NCBI GenBank assembly: GCA_937879855.1
Contig: CALFMO010000061.1
Coordinates: 16,913-80,912 of the forward strand
Direction: 5' to 3'
DNA length: 64,000 nucleotides
Source: an uncultured Acidobacteriaceae bacterium
GTDB lineage: Bacteria > Acidobacteriota > Terriglobia > Terriglobales > Acidobacteriaceae
The translations under genes and the position numbers were made by a program. Shown here one piece after another: positions 8,143 to 16,433 of this stretch. The notes beneath the pieces are model-generated. The model was not told where the DNA came from, ran no database searches, and saw only the letters and a program-made list of their open reading frames with translations. Position 1 is the first letter of the stretch. Every line of letters starts with the position of its first letter.

Positions 8143-8172
8143 CCAGGCGGGCAGGAGTGCCCGCCCCACATG
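8143..8172. repeat. Small palindromic repeat between convergent genes
   Basis: GGCGGGCA-ggag-TGCCCGCC followed by CCACATGG forms an 8-bp stem. It lies between the DUF1326 terminator and the end of the GAF-protein gene, and resembles REP-type hairpins scattered through acidobacterial genomes (from memory, not searched). Confidence 0.5.
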
Positions 8173-8189
8173 GACAACTTAGATCCCAT

Positions 8190-10052
8190 TTACCGTACGG
8201 CGGTTTTTGTTGCTGCCGGGGTTGGAGTGAAGTAGCGCACCGTTACATCGTCTCCGTATTGCGCGGTTCGGCCGGCTGCAGCGCGGGTCCGCTTCGTGGG
8301 AGTGTCGTATGTAAAGGTCCGCACGGTGACATCGTCGCCAATGTAGTCCACCTCATTCGAATTCACGCGTACCCGCTTCGACGTGTTCCTCGCGCTGGTA
8401 GCGCTTTTCATTGGAACTGGGACGGGCTTAACGGCCGCCGCAGGTTTCGCCGCGTCTGGTTTCGGGAGAGATGTCGGATGATCGGCTGGACTCGCGCTGG
8501 GCAGCGTGGATGACTCCAGGGACCTGGCGGGACTGTGGCTCTTGTAGACAATCCCCGCGACGAATGCAAGTACGACGGCGACTGTGGTCACAGCCGCGTT
8601 CCGCCACCCGCTAGGCAAAGTGAAATTCTGTGCACGCTGGGTGAGCCGGGTTGCGGAAGAACGCGCGCGCCCGAGGATTGCTGCGAACTCCGCAGCCATG
8701 GCCTGGGCAAAGTTCTGCCAGCGATTGGGTACGGCAAGATTCTGCGCGCGGTGGGGAAGTCGGGCCGCCGAGGAAGCGGTGCGCTTAAGGACGGAAGACA
8801 CCTCTGTGGCCGCCGATTTCGCCGAGTTCCGCCAGCGGTTGGACAACCCATTAGTTCTCGCTTGCCGCACGCGCACGACGTCGTGGAATGCTGATTTCCT
8901 TAAACTGGTTGACAATTCCTGGGCCGCCGCTTGGGCGATGCTGAGCATGTGCTGGATGACGTGCTTCGCGCGCTCCCCGAGTATGGTTGTCGAAGTTGCG
9001 GTGCGCTTCAGCATCAATGAAAGCTTTGTGACTGCCGCTTGGGCCGAACGCCTCCCACGCTCGGGCCAGGTCGCGATTCTCGCGCGTTGCGCGAGCAAGG
9101 CCGCAGGCAAAGTCGGTGGCCTGAATGTGTGGGCCCTGCTAGCTGCAACTGTGGTCGATGCCCGAGGGCTGGGCGAGGCTAGTTTTTTTGCACGCTGGGC
9201 GACGCTTGCGGAAAGCCAGGCTGTCTGCCTGAAGATGGCCATTTGCCTTATATCTGCGAGTACGGCAGCGAACCGCGCGTAGAGAGAATGCTCGTTTTGC
9301 GGGAGCATCATGAACGCGGGAGCGTCGACGTAATCTTCGTCCAACGGAGCGCCTTCCTCAAATTCTTGCGAAGCATCTTCCTCAAGCTCAAGCAAAGGTG
9401 ACGCTATTTCCTCAAGCTCCGGTGTGGCCACTTGCACAGGCACATTAGGTATCGAGGCCGCATCAGCAGCAGCCGCCAAAGCGGCTTCCACGGCCTGAGG
9501 ACGCTCTGGCTCGTGTTCCAGTTGGGCGACGCGACTCAGGGCCACTTCAACTTGTTCGGCCATGGAGCGATAGGTTTGTATTTCGTGATCCTCGAAGCTG
9601 TGCGCTCCATTGAACCTGACGTCAAACACTCCCGCCACAGCGCCTTCGCGATAGATCGGAAGGATAAGAAGGGCGTTCGCTCCAAACTGCCTGCAAATGT
9701 CGGCTTCAATTCGCGTATCGGTCTGCGCATTCTCGACCCGAAGAATTTCGCGATTGGTTTTGGCGCCGGCGCAAACGGTCAACGAGGCCGCCACCTGCAG
9801 ACCCACGCAGTTGGCGCAACTCCCGATTCCAGCACGGTAGGTAAGTCGATCGCGCTTTAACAAAGCGATGCCTACTCCGGCCGCATCGGCAACTTTTTGC
9901 GTTGCCTCCACGATATAACGCATGGCGCCATCCAGATGGAGGTCCATGGCGGCGGAAAGTGATTCGGCGCTAATCTGGCTTTCCTGCGTCGCCGATGCGT
10001 TGGCCAATAGCTGCTGGAAAGTTTCACGATCGGGGCTGGGAGGAATCTTCAT
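8190..10052 (-). CDS. GAF-domain membrane protein with internal helical repeats
   Basis: No named family. Starting from the ATG at 10052 (a TTG at 10136 extends the frame), the N-terminal 190 residues form a GAF-like sensor domain with cysteines in GSCANCVGLQ and in ASLTVCAG, and an ALLILPIYREGAVAGVFDV strand pattern. A linker rich in Glu/Pro follows. Then come about three degenerate 38-residue helical repeats built on RWxNxAxxAAxEvxxxLxRxxSSAxRLxxRAQN. One membrane helix (VTTVAVVLAFVAGIVY, about residues 480-500) ends in a Pro/Ala-rich outer segment carrying two copies of GDDVTVRxFT near the C-terminus. The layout suggests a cytoplasmic sensor anchored to the membrane with a short exported tail (inference). 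Confidence 0.7.
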   Translation of the reverse strand: MKIPPSPDRETFQQLLANASATQESQISAESLSAAMDLHLDGAMRYIVEATQKVADAAGVGIALLKRDRLTYRAGIGSCANCVGLQVAASLTVCAGAKTNREILRVENAQTDTRIEADICRQFGANALLILPIYREGAVAGVFDVRFNGAHSFEDHEIQTYRSMAEQVEVALSRVAQLEHEPERPQAVEAALAAAADAASIPNVPVQVATPELEEIASPLLELEEDASQEFEEGAPLDEDYVDAPAFMMLPQNEHSLYARFAAVLADIRQMAIFRQTAWLSASVAQRAKKLASPSPRASTTVAASRAHTFRPPTLPAALLAQRARIATWPERGRRSAQAAVTKLSLMLKRTATSTTILGERAKHVIQHMLSIAQAAAQELSTSLRKSAFHDVVRVRQARTNGLSNRWRNSAKSAATEVSSVLKRTASSAARLPHRAQNLAVPNRWQNFAQAMAAEFAAILGRARSSATRLTQRAQNFTLPSGWRNAAVTTVAVVLAFVAGIVYKSHSPARSLESSTLPSASPADHPTSLPKPDAAKPAAAVKPVPVPMKSATSARNTSKRVRVNSNEVDYIGDDVTVRTFTYDTPTKRTRAAAGRTAQYGDDVTVRYFTPTPAATKTAVR

Positions 10053-10310
10053 TGCCGCAGTACCTAGCGGGCTTTGAGCGGGGCGAGCGGGCCGTACCAC
10101 AGTTAAAGCCGGCAAGCGAAGTTTCTCACCGCGCAAAATCCACTGTCAATACAAATTCCAGCAAATTGCCGAATGGTTTGGATGCCAACCCCCGCACGGT
10201 CGTTGCCGGGTAATTTGGGTTTACGTTTCCCGGTAATTGGGATTTCTTGCCCAGTGAGCCCGCGCGCAGGCAGGGTGAGAGCCGGAATTTTACGACGTGA
10301 TCTCCCCTTG

Positions 10311-11591
10311 CTATTTAGCTTTCGAGGGCATGCTTCGTGGAGGCGCGGCGCTTGCCGGTTCCACGTGGACCGAGGGGTTCGATGACGCCGCGGCCGCATT
10401 GTTAAGCGGTGCCGCTGCAGTCGGCTGTTTTGCGCACAGTTCGATGACTTCAGCAATCCGCTGGCTCTCGTATTGCTTCTGCGCTTGCCAGGTGCGCAAG
10501 GTTTCTTTCTCTCGCTCCACTTGATCCTGGTTATGCTGGATGCGCTCGGCGTAGTGCGCGGTGACACTCTCCATCTCGGCTTGAATCTGTGCGTTTTCCT
10601 GGGTCTTGCGTTTCTCGAATTCTTCCAATTGTTTCTGCTGGCCAGCGTCGTAAGAACTGAGGGCTTGCTGGCGCCGGGTTGCATCGCGGAGCAGGTCATC
10701 GGTAGAAGTGCCCGCCGCATCGAGAGCCATCAGCACGGAGGCGCGCTTGATCTCGGGCGACAACGTCCGTATGCGGTCGCTGTTCAGCATATCGACGACT
10801 TTATGAATACCGTACCCTGAGTCGCGACTTAAGATTCCTGCGGCGCGATAAATGTCTTCGTAGGAGAGCAGATTGGTTTGGGGGCCCGTGAGGCCTTCCG
10901 CGGGATGAGGATTCGATGGGTTCATAGTAGCCTCCGTGGTTGCGACTTGTTCGAGCGCGCCAGTAGCTTCTTGTTTGCGCCAGAAATAGGGAAAGAATCC
11001 TTTGGACTGCATACCTTTCCTTTCTTGGCGTGGGGACGCGCCTGCGGGATGAGACAGATCGGGTCGGGCCGGATCGGCGCGATGAGCCTGGCGGCTTTGC
11101 GAATTGCTTTTGGATGGTTCGGGCGTTCCCGGTCTGAGACGGCGCGTCTCCGGAACTTGCATTGGGAGAGTTTGAGCCTTGGCCAGAAGACTCTTCGGCT
11201 TGGGCGCAGTTTTTGAGGCCTCCCTTGACGACGCCGGAAGATCTTTTGAAACAACGCCGGTGACTTCGGACGGCGCCGGTTGCGATGCCTGCCCAGTTTC
11301 TTTGGGCGGCGACTTCAGTAGTAACTGCTCTCCATCTCGTCGGACTCCAAGAAGGAAATCTTTGCCATCGCTGCGACAGTTTCGGGCAATGGCAGAGAAT
11401 TGCTCTCTTTTCCATTTCACAACCAGCCGGGAGCCAATTGAGATGGGACTCTTGAGCCGAATGCAGGCTCCGGACGGAGAGGTGTCTTCCAGCGTGGCCG
11501 GAGCGCGATAGGGCGTGCCCGCGGGATCCTCCCAGGTAACTTCGGCAACTGCCCACAAGACCGTTCTTGGCTCAATGTTACGCCCGTCCAT
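10311..11591 (-). CDS. PilZ-domain protein with C-terminal coiled coil
   Basis: Candidate cyclic-di-GMP effector. Residues about 8-85 resemble a PilZ beta-barrel (VAEVTWEDPAGTPYRAPATLED, SPSGACIRLKSPI, GSRLVVKWKREQFSAIARNCR, FLLGVR). The usual RxxxR opening motif is not obvious, so ligand binding is uncertain. A long low-complexity linker leads to a conserved-looking block (YEDIYRAAGILSRDSGYGIHKVVDMLNSDRI, about 255-285) and a coiled coil rich in Gln/Glu/Arg (about 320-395). It lies upstream of the GAF-protein gene on the same strand, separated by 258 bases. The start is an ATG at 11591. Confidence 0.75.
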   Translation of the reverse strand: MDGRNIEPRTVLWAVAEVTWEDPAGTPYRAPATLEDTSPSGACIRLKSPISIGSRLVVKWKREQFSAIARNCRSDGKDFLLGVRRDGEQLLLKSPPKETGQASQPAPSEVTGVVSKDLPASSREASKTAPKPKSLLAKAQTLPMQVPETRRLRPGTPEPSKSNSQSRQAHRADPARPDLSHPAGASPRQERKGMQSKGFFPYFWRKQEATGALEQVATTEATMNPSNPHPAEGLTGPQTNLLSYEDIYRAAGILSRDSGYGIHKVVDMLNSDRIRTLSPEIKRASVLMALDAAGTSTDDLLRDATRRQQALSSYDAGQQKQLEEFEKRKTQENAQIQAEMESVTAHYAERIQHNQDQVEREKETLRTWQAQKQYESQRIAEVIELCAKQPTAAAPLNNAAAASSNPSVHVEPASAAPPRSMPSKAK

Positions 11592-11722
11592 GCCATTTGT
11601 ATCGGCACTGCACTGGCGACAGTTTAGTTACTACTGGGTCGGGGAGCGCTCGGTCGAGAAAAGTGGTCGTTGGAGATCAAAACGGCACATTTCCCAATTC
11701 GGTCGCCGTGCGAGCCTTGACG

Positions 11723-13186
11723 CTATACAAACAGGCGCATGAACCCGGTGGCCGAGAGGTCGGCGGAAAGGAAGAGGGAATCACTTCGGCCAGCGGCGCG
11801 AGCCAGAGCTTGCGCAGCCAGATATCCACTGCGGACTGCGCCTTCCATCGTTGCAGGCCAGCCAGTAGCGGTCCAGTCGCCTGCCAAAAAAACGCGCGGC
11901 CACATGGTGGCTGCAGCGGGACGGTGGGCCTCAATTCCTGGGCGCGGCGAATAGGTGGCGTGGAGTTCTTTGATCACTGTGGACTTTACGAGATTGGCTT
12001 GGCGTGCGGCAGGGAAGAATTCACGCACTTCCTTGAGAGCGAGATCGACGATCTCCGCGCGCGATTTATCGATCAGCGTTTTCGACGAACTTACCACCAG
12101 TTCGATATAACTTCCCGCCGGGCCGGCGCCAGCTTGCGTGCGAATCGGCTGCAGGCGGGATTTGTGGAACATCCATTGAATGGTGCGGTCGAGCAGCACG
12201 GCGTGGTCGAGATCGGAAATCTGGCGATCGAACCAGAGGTGGATGCCAGTGATGGGTGCGGTCTCGAAGTGGCTGAGTCTCTCGCGAATGGGCGCGCTCT
12301 CGGGCGTGTCGGGAAGGACACGGTCCAGAGCTTCGAACGGGAGCGCGAGGATCAGGAAGTCAAAGTCCCCACCCTGTCCCTGCAAACTATGCAGGGACAA
12401 TGGTGGAGCACCCTCGTTTTTTTCTTCCTGAGTCCGGAGCTGCAGTTGAACGCGTGAAGCATCGGCGGTGAAGCTTTCGATTGGTTGGCGGAAGTGCAAT
12501 TCACCGCCGCGGGCGCGGATGTAATCGCCGGCGGCATTATAGAGATCGGTGAGCGGAACGGTGGGCACTCCCATTTGCCGGGCCGCAGGAGATTTCATCG
12601 ACTCGCGCACGACTTGTGCCGCGGCGGAGATGGAAATGAGATCGAGTTCCTCGCTGAGCGCGCTGACCAGGATGGGGCGCCAGAAACGCTCGATCGCTGT
12701 TTTGGTCTGGCCATGATGATCGAGCCAGTGCTGAAAGGATTGCCCGGTATCGCGCTGCTCTGTCAGGGTGAGTGGGACCATTGCGCGCGCAATGGCAAAC
12801 TTGTCGGCTGCGTTCAGGAATTTGAAGTTCAGAAACGATGGCGCAGTGTGCAGCGGCGCCGGAAGCGGCGATGATTTCATCACTGAAGTGCGGCCGCCGG
12901 GTTCGATGAACGTCATCGTGTCGTACCAGCGGATTTGGTTGGCGACTCCAATGCGCTGGTAGAACTCCATCAGATTGGTGCACACGCGGAAGAGCACGTG
13001 CTGGCAGTTGTCGACGACTTCGCCGGTGCCGGGATGTTCCCACGAAGACGCCCGGCCACCGAGGAAGGGACGCTTCTCGAATAAAGCTACGCGGAAACCC
13101 GCGTCAGATAAGGCACATGCGGCGGCGAGTCCGGCGAGGCCACCTCCGGCGATGGCGACTCTGGGTTGAGGTGCGGAGGGTGGCAT
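11723..13186 (-). CDS. hpnE: Hydroxysqualene dehydroxylase HpnE
   Basis: FAD-dependent enzyme of the amine-oxidase/desaturase fold that reduces hydroxysqualene to squalene, the last step of the HpnC-HpnD-HpnE route. The N-terminus carries the dinucleotide motif (AIAGGGLAGLAAACAL) and LFEKRPFLGGRASSW. The C-terminus has the FAD-binding RVFLAGDWTATGWPATMEGAVRSG segment. An extra peptide near residues 258-280 (around GAPPLSLHSLQGQGGDFD) is encoded by a palindromic repeat (12357-12413) inserted before the ILALPFEAL strand. The gene is the third of hpnC-hpnD-hpnE on this strand. A REP-like element lies in the 159-base gap from hpnD. Confidence 0.92.
   Translation of the reverse strand: MPPSAPQPRVAIAGGGLAGLAAACALSDAGFRVALFEKRPFLGGRASSWEHPGTGEVVDNCQHVLFRVCTNLMEFYQRIGVANQIRWYDTMTFIEPGGRTSVMKSSPLPAPLHTAPSFLNFKFLNAADKFAIARAMVPLTLTEQRDTGQSFQHWLDHHGQTKTAIERFWRPILVSALSEELDLISISAAAQVVRESMKSPAARQMGVPTVPLTDLYNAAGDYIRARGGELHFRQPIESFTADASRVQLQLRTQEEKNEGAPPLSLHSLQGQGGDFDFLILALPFEALDRVLPDTPESAPIRERLSHFETAPITGIHLWFDRQISDLDHAVLLDRTIQWMFHKSRLQPIRTQAGAGPAGSYIELVVSSSKTLIDKSRAEIVDLALKEVREFFPAARQANLVKSTVIKELHATYSPRPGIEAHRPAAATMWPRVFLAGDWTATGWPATMEGAVRSGYLAAQALARAAGRSDSLFLSADLSATGFMRLFV
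12357..12413 (-). repeat. Palindromic element, copy 2 (inside hpnE)
   Basis: Read on the plus strand: AAGTCAAAGTCCCCACCC, then TGTCCCTGCA-aacta-TGCAGGGACA (10-bp perfect stem), then ATGGTGGAGCACCC. Orientation of the flanks matches the copies at 6770 and 19206. It adds an in-frame stretch of about 20 residues to HpnE. Confidence 0.65.
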
Positions 13187-13203
13187 CGAGTCAGATGAGC
13201 CCT

Positions 13204-13277
13204 GTCATCCTGAGCGTAGCGAAGGACCAATGTAGTGGGCGTCGAGTACATCGGTCCTTCGCTGCGCTCAGGGTGAC
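13204..13277. repeat. GTCATCCTGAGCG-type inverted repeat
   Basis: Two roughly 25-base arms (GTCATCCTGAGCGTAGCGAA... and its near-reverse complement ending CGCTCAGGGTGAC) enclose a 24-base centre. It occupies the gap between hpnD and hpnE. This sequence type is a widely dispersed REP-like repeat in several phyla including Acidobacteria. Confidence 0.8.
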
Positions 13278-13345
13278 ACACCATGCCCTCACGATGACAA
13301 AGCTTGGTGGCACGGGATTGCAGCGGGACGATTGCACGATCGAGG

Positions 13346-14290
13346 TCACTTTACCCGCTTGAGGAAGCCCTTGGCGAGGATGCGCAACTTTTCTGAGGTG
13401 CTCAGGGCGATTTTCGCGCTGAAGACGTCGTACTGCTTTTCGGCGATCTTCTCGAGCAGGCGGCGATAAATTGTCACCAGAACCCATAGCGCGGGCTGGC
13501 TGTCTTCGGCGATGTAGTGCAGGAGCGCGTCGCCGGACGCGTAGAACTCGCGGGCGCGGTCGGCTTCGAGGGCGAGTAGCGGGCGGAAGCGCGCAGGGTC
13601 CGGCGACTCGAGCAGTTCGGCGGCGGACAGGTTGAACTTCGTCAGGTCTTCTTCCGGGAGATAGACCCGGCGCATGCCGGCGTCTTCTTTTACATCGCGA
13701 ATGATGTTGGTGAGCTGGAAGGCCAGGCCGCAACGCTCGGCCAGTGGCTCGGCCGCCGGATCGCGATAACCAAAGACGTGAATGCAAACCAGGCCCACGA
13801 CCGAGGCCACGCGATAGCAATAGAGACGCAGGTCCTCGAAAGTCTTGTACTGAATTGTGAGGCCTTCAGCACTGGTAGTGTGGCCGGCAGCCTCGGATTC
13901 TTCCACGTCCATGGCCGTGCCGTGGGCGAGTTCATCGAGCAATCCGGCGGGAATCGAATAGCGTCGCTGGGCGTCGGTCAGGGCAAGCAGGATGGCGTCG
14001 TCGGTGGGCTGCCCTTGCTGGGCGCGGTGCAGAGCGTCAAGCCATACGTCGAGTTTCTGACGACGCTCGGGCAAACTCAGCTTGGGATCGTCGGTAATGT
14101 CATCACACAGACGCATGAAGGCGTATACGGCGCACAAAGCTTCGCGCTTGCGGCGCGGCAGGACGAGGAATGCGTAGTAAAAATTCTTCGCCGCCCTGCG
14201 CGTGATCCCCTTGCACACGGAATACGCCATGACGAGCTGGGGATGGGCAGGCGTCCAGCGCACAGGGACCTGCTGCGTTCCGGCGCTCAC
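13346..14290 (-). CDS. hpnD: Presqualene diphosphate synthase HpnD
   Basis: Trans-isoprenyl diphosphate synthase of the squalene/phytoene synthase fold that condenses two farnesyl diphosphates to presqualene diphosphate. The two aspartate-rich motifs are visible: LCDDITDD (about residues 61-68) and NIIRDVKED (about 188-196), along with RVYLPEEDLTKF and YCYRVASVVG. Length of 314 residues is above the usual 280 mainly because of the N-terminal extension. Its start codon overlaps the stop codon of hpnC by four bases, so the two are translationally coupled. Confidence 0.93.
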   Translation of the reverse strand: MSAGTQQVPVRWTPAHPQLVMAYSVCKGITRRAAKNFYYAFLVLPRRKREALCAVYAFMRLCDDITDDPKLSLPERRQKLDVWLDALHRAQQGQPTDDAILLALTDAQRRYSIPAGLLDELAHGTAMDVEESEAAGHTTSAEGLTIQYKTFEDLRLYCYRVASVVGLVCIHVFGYRDPAAEPLAERCGLAFQLTNIIRDVKEDAGMRRVYLPEEDLTKFNLSAAELLESPDPARFRPLLALEADRAREFYASGDALLHYIAEDSQPALWVLVTIYRRLLEKIAEKQYDVFSAKIALSTSEKLRILAKGFLKRVK

Positions 14291-15261
14291 GGTTTTCCTC
14301 CTGCTGTGATTCCCACCAGTTTGCCAATTGCGGCACGAGCGACCAGAGCTAGCTTGCGCGGCTTCGAAATGACGGGACGATTTCCCAGGACAGCGTAGTT
14401 CTGGCTTTCAATGGCGTTCAAGATTTCCAGGCCACCCCGGCTGAAAAGATCGAGATCGACGGCCAGTTCGCGGTCGACCTTCCCAATCAGCGGCAAGCCT
14501 TGGCGAAACCAATCACGGGCGCGCTCCACTTCAAACTTCATCATGGCGCAGAAGGCTGGAGTGTTCTGGTTATTTGCAATTTCAGACTGCGCGACGTTGA
14601 AGCGGCGGAGATCTTCGAGCGGGAGGTAGATGCGTCCTTTTTCGTAGTCGACGCTGACATCCTGCCAGAAGTTGGCGAGTTGCAGCGCAGTGCAGGTGAA
14701 ATCGGCGAGATACTGACGTTCGACATCGCGGTATCCGCAAAGATAGAGAACGAGATGGCCGACCGGATTCGCCGAGTAACGGCAGTAGGCCAGCACGTCA
14801 TTGAAGGTTTCAAAGCGAGTGATGGTCTGATCCTGGCGGAAAGCGCGCAGGAGATCGGAGAACTCATGCTTGGGGATATCGAACTCGCGCACGGTCTCGG
14901 CGAGAGCGACGAAAACCGGATGTCGCGGGTTGCCGTCGTAACAGGCGTCGAGCTCACCCTGCCATTGATCCAACAATGCGAGCGAGGCGGAGGGATCACC
15001 GACTTCGTCGCTGAGGTCGTCGGAGATGCGGCAGTAGGCGTAGACATTGAAGAAATGCTGGCGCAGCCTGCGAGGAAGAAACCAGCTCGCAACAGAGAAA
15101 TTTTCGTAGTGCGTGCGGGCGAGGCGGGCACAGTATTCGCGAGCTTCGGCCAATGTCGGCGGAGTGGAGGGGATGGCGTATTCCGCGGGCAGGCGGTTCC
15201 AGCCCAACGCGGCGTTGCGTGCGGGCGAGGGCAGCGGATTTGGGGTGACGAGTTGGGTCAC
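14287..15261 (-). CDS. hpnC: Hydroxysqualene synthase HpnC
   Basis: Squalene/phytoene synthase-fold enzyme that converts presqualene diphosphate to hydroxysqualene. Motifs: SDDLSDE (about residues 80-86) and NFWQDVSVDYEKGRIYLP (about 196-213), plus HYENFSVASWFLPRRLR, the HpnC-type N-terminal signature. The start is a GTG and the product is about 30 residues longer than many homologues at the N-terminus. It heads the hpnC-hpnD-hpnE set on the minus strand; a large inverted repeat lies directly upstream (15276-15357). Confidence 0.93.
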   Translation of the reverse strand: MTQLVTPNPLPSPARNAALGWNRLPAEYAIPSTPPTLAEAREYCARLARTHYENFSVASWFLPRRLRQHFFNVYAYCRISDDLSDEVGDPSASLALLDQWQGELDACYDGNPRHPVFVALAETVREFDIPKHEFSDLLRAFRQDQTITRFETFNDVLAYCRYSANPVGHLVLYLCGYRDVERQYLADFTCTALQLANFWQDVSVDYEKGRIYLPLEDLRRFNVAQSEIANNQNTPAFCAMMKFEVERARDWFRQGLPLIGKVDRELAVDLDLFSRGGLEILNAIESQNYAVLGNRPVISKPRKLALVARAAIGKLVGITAGGKP

Positions 15262-15275
15262 AGTTTAATAGAACA

Positions 15276-15357
15276 TTGATGATTGTTGATTTCTGATTGT
15301 TGATTGGGCTGTAGGCTTTGTGCTTTCAATCAACAATCAAAAATCAACAATCATCAA
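15276..15357. repeat. 31-bp inverted repeat between a dehydrogenase gene and hpnC
   Basis: Arms 15276-15306 and 15327-15357 are reverse complements at 30 of 31 positions, with a 20-base centre. Each arm is itself built of two GATTGTTGATT units. It fills most of the 104-base gap between two genes of the same orientation. It could be a transcription attenuator/terminator or a small mobile palindromic element. Confidence 0.85.
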
Positions 15358-15365
15358 TTCTTATC

Positions 15366-16433
15366 TCAGTGGCCGGGAATGATTGCGGTTTTGATGTCGC
15401 CCCCGCGGTTCAGCATGTGCCGCAAAACCTGTTGCAGGCGCGACAGCGGCGCCTCTCCGGTGATGTAGTCGGTGGGGCGAATCTTTTTAGCCGCGATCAA
15501 TCCGAAGGCTCGGCGAACCGTTTCCGGCGTGTGGTGGAACGTCGCCTTCAGCGTGATTTCAGAGTAGTGCAGGCGATTGGTTTCGAGTTGCACTTTGGTT
15601 CCGCTGGCGCATCCACCGAAGAAATTGACAGTGCCGCCTTTGCGGACCATGTCGACGGCCCACTCCCAGGCTTCGGGGCGGCCGACCGCTTCGATCACCA
15701 CATCGCATCCGCGCTTCTGCGGGGAAATCGCGCGGACGGCTTCCACCACATTCGGAACTTTTGTGGTCTGAATAATCTCGTGCGCGCCCATGTGCTTGGC
15801 GGCATCCACCTGGCTGTCGCGCTTGACAACGGAAATCACGTTGCAGCCGATGGCACGCGCGACCTGGACGAACATGAGGCCGATGGGGCCACCGCCGAGA
15901 ATGGCGACTGTATCGCCGATCTCGACTCCCGTTTCGTGCAAGCCACGCAGGACGCAGGCCAGAGGCTCGGTCATGGCAGCGTCTTCCACGCTGACGTTGG
16001 GGGGGATGATCAGCATGTTCGCTTCAACAATTCGGCGGGGGACCCGAATGTACTCCGCATAAGCCCCATTGTTGAAGAGCAAGTCTTCGCAGAGATTCTC
16101 CTGATGCTTGGAGCAATAAAAACACATCTGGCAAGGCGCGGAGTTGAGGGCGACCACTCTCATGCCCTTCTTGAAGCCATTCACCCCGGCTCCGACTTCT
16201 TCGATGACGCCAGCCAATTCATGTCCGAACAAGGCAGGAGGAACGATCATGCGGGCGTGATAGCCGCGCTGGTACACTTTAAGATCGGTGCCGCAGGTCA
16301 GCGCGACTTGTACTTTGACTAGAACCTCGCCTTCTCCCACGCGAGGGATGGGTACTTTTTCAATCTTCAAGTCTTCTTTGCCGTACAAGACGGCAGCTGT
16401 CATTTTTCCATTCACAGCGGGTTTCCTTCCCAA
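15366..16433 (-). CDS. Zinc-dependent medium-chain dehydrogenase
   Basis: Medium-chain dehydrogenase/reductase of the sorbitol/threonine dehydrogenase branch; NAD(P)-dependent oxidation of a polyol or sugar alcohol is the family activity. Visible: catalytic zinc ligand region TCGTDLKVYQ, FGHELAGVIEEVG (the His-Glu motif), structural zinc cysteines CQMCFYCSKHQENLC, and the nucleotide-binding VAILGGGPIGLMFVQVA. The first 20 bases of the gene overlap the end of a second dehydrogenase gene upstream, so the two form an operon. Substrate is unknown; it lies upstream of hpnC on the same strand, making a sugar or cyclitol step conceivable. Confidence 0.85.
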   Translation of the reverse strand: MGRKPAVNGKMTAAVLYGKEDLKIEKVPIPRVGEGEVLVKVQVALTCGTDLKVYQRGYHARMIVPPALFGHELAGVIEEVGAGVNGFKKGMRVVALNSAPCQMCFYCSKHQENLCEDLLFNNGAYAEYIRVPRRIVEANMLIIPPNVSVEDAAMTEPLACVLRGLHETGVEIGDTVAILGGGPIGLMFVQVARAIGCNVISVVKRDSQVDAAKHMGAHEIIQTTKVPNVVEAVRAISPQKRGCDVVIEAVGRPEAWEWAVDMVRKGGTVNFFGGCASGTKVQLETNRLHYSEITLKATFHHTPETVRRAFGLIAAKKIRPTDYITGEAPLSRLQQVLRHMLNRGGDIKTAIIPGH

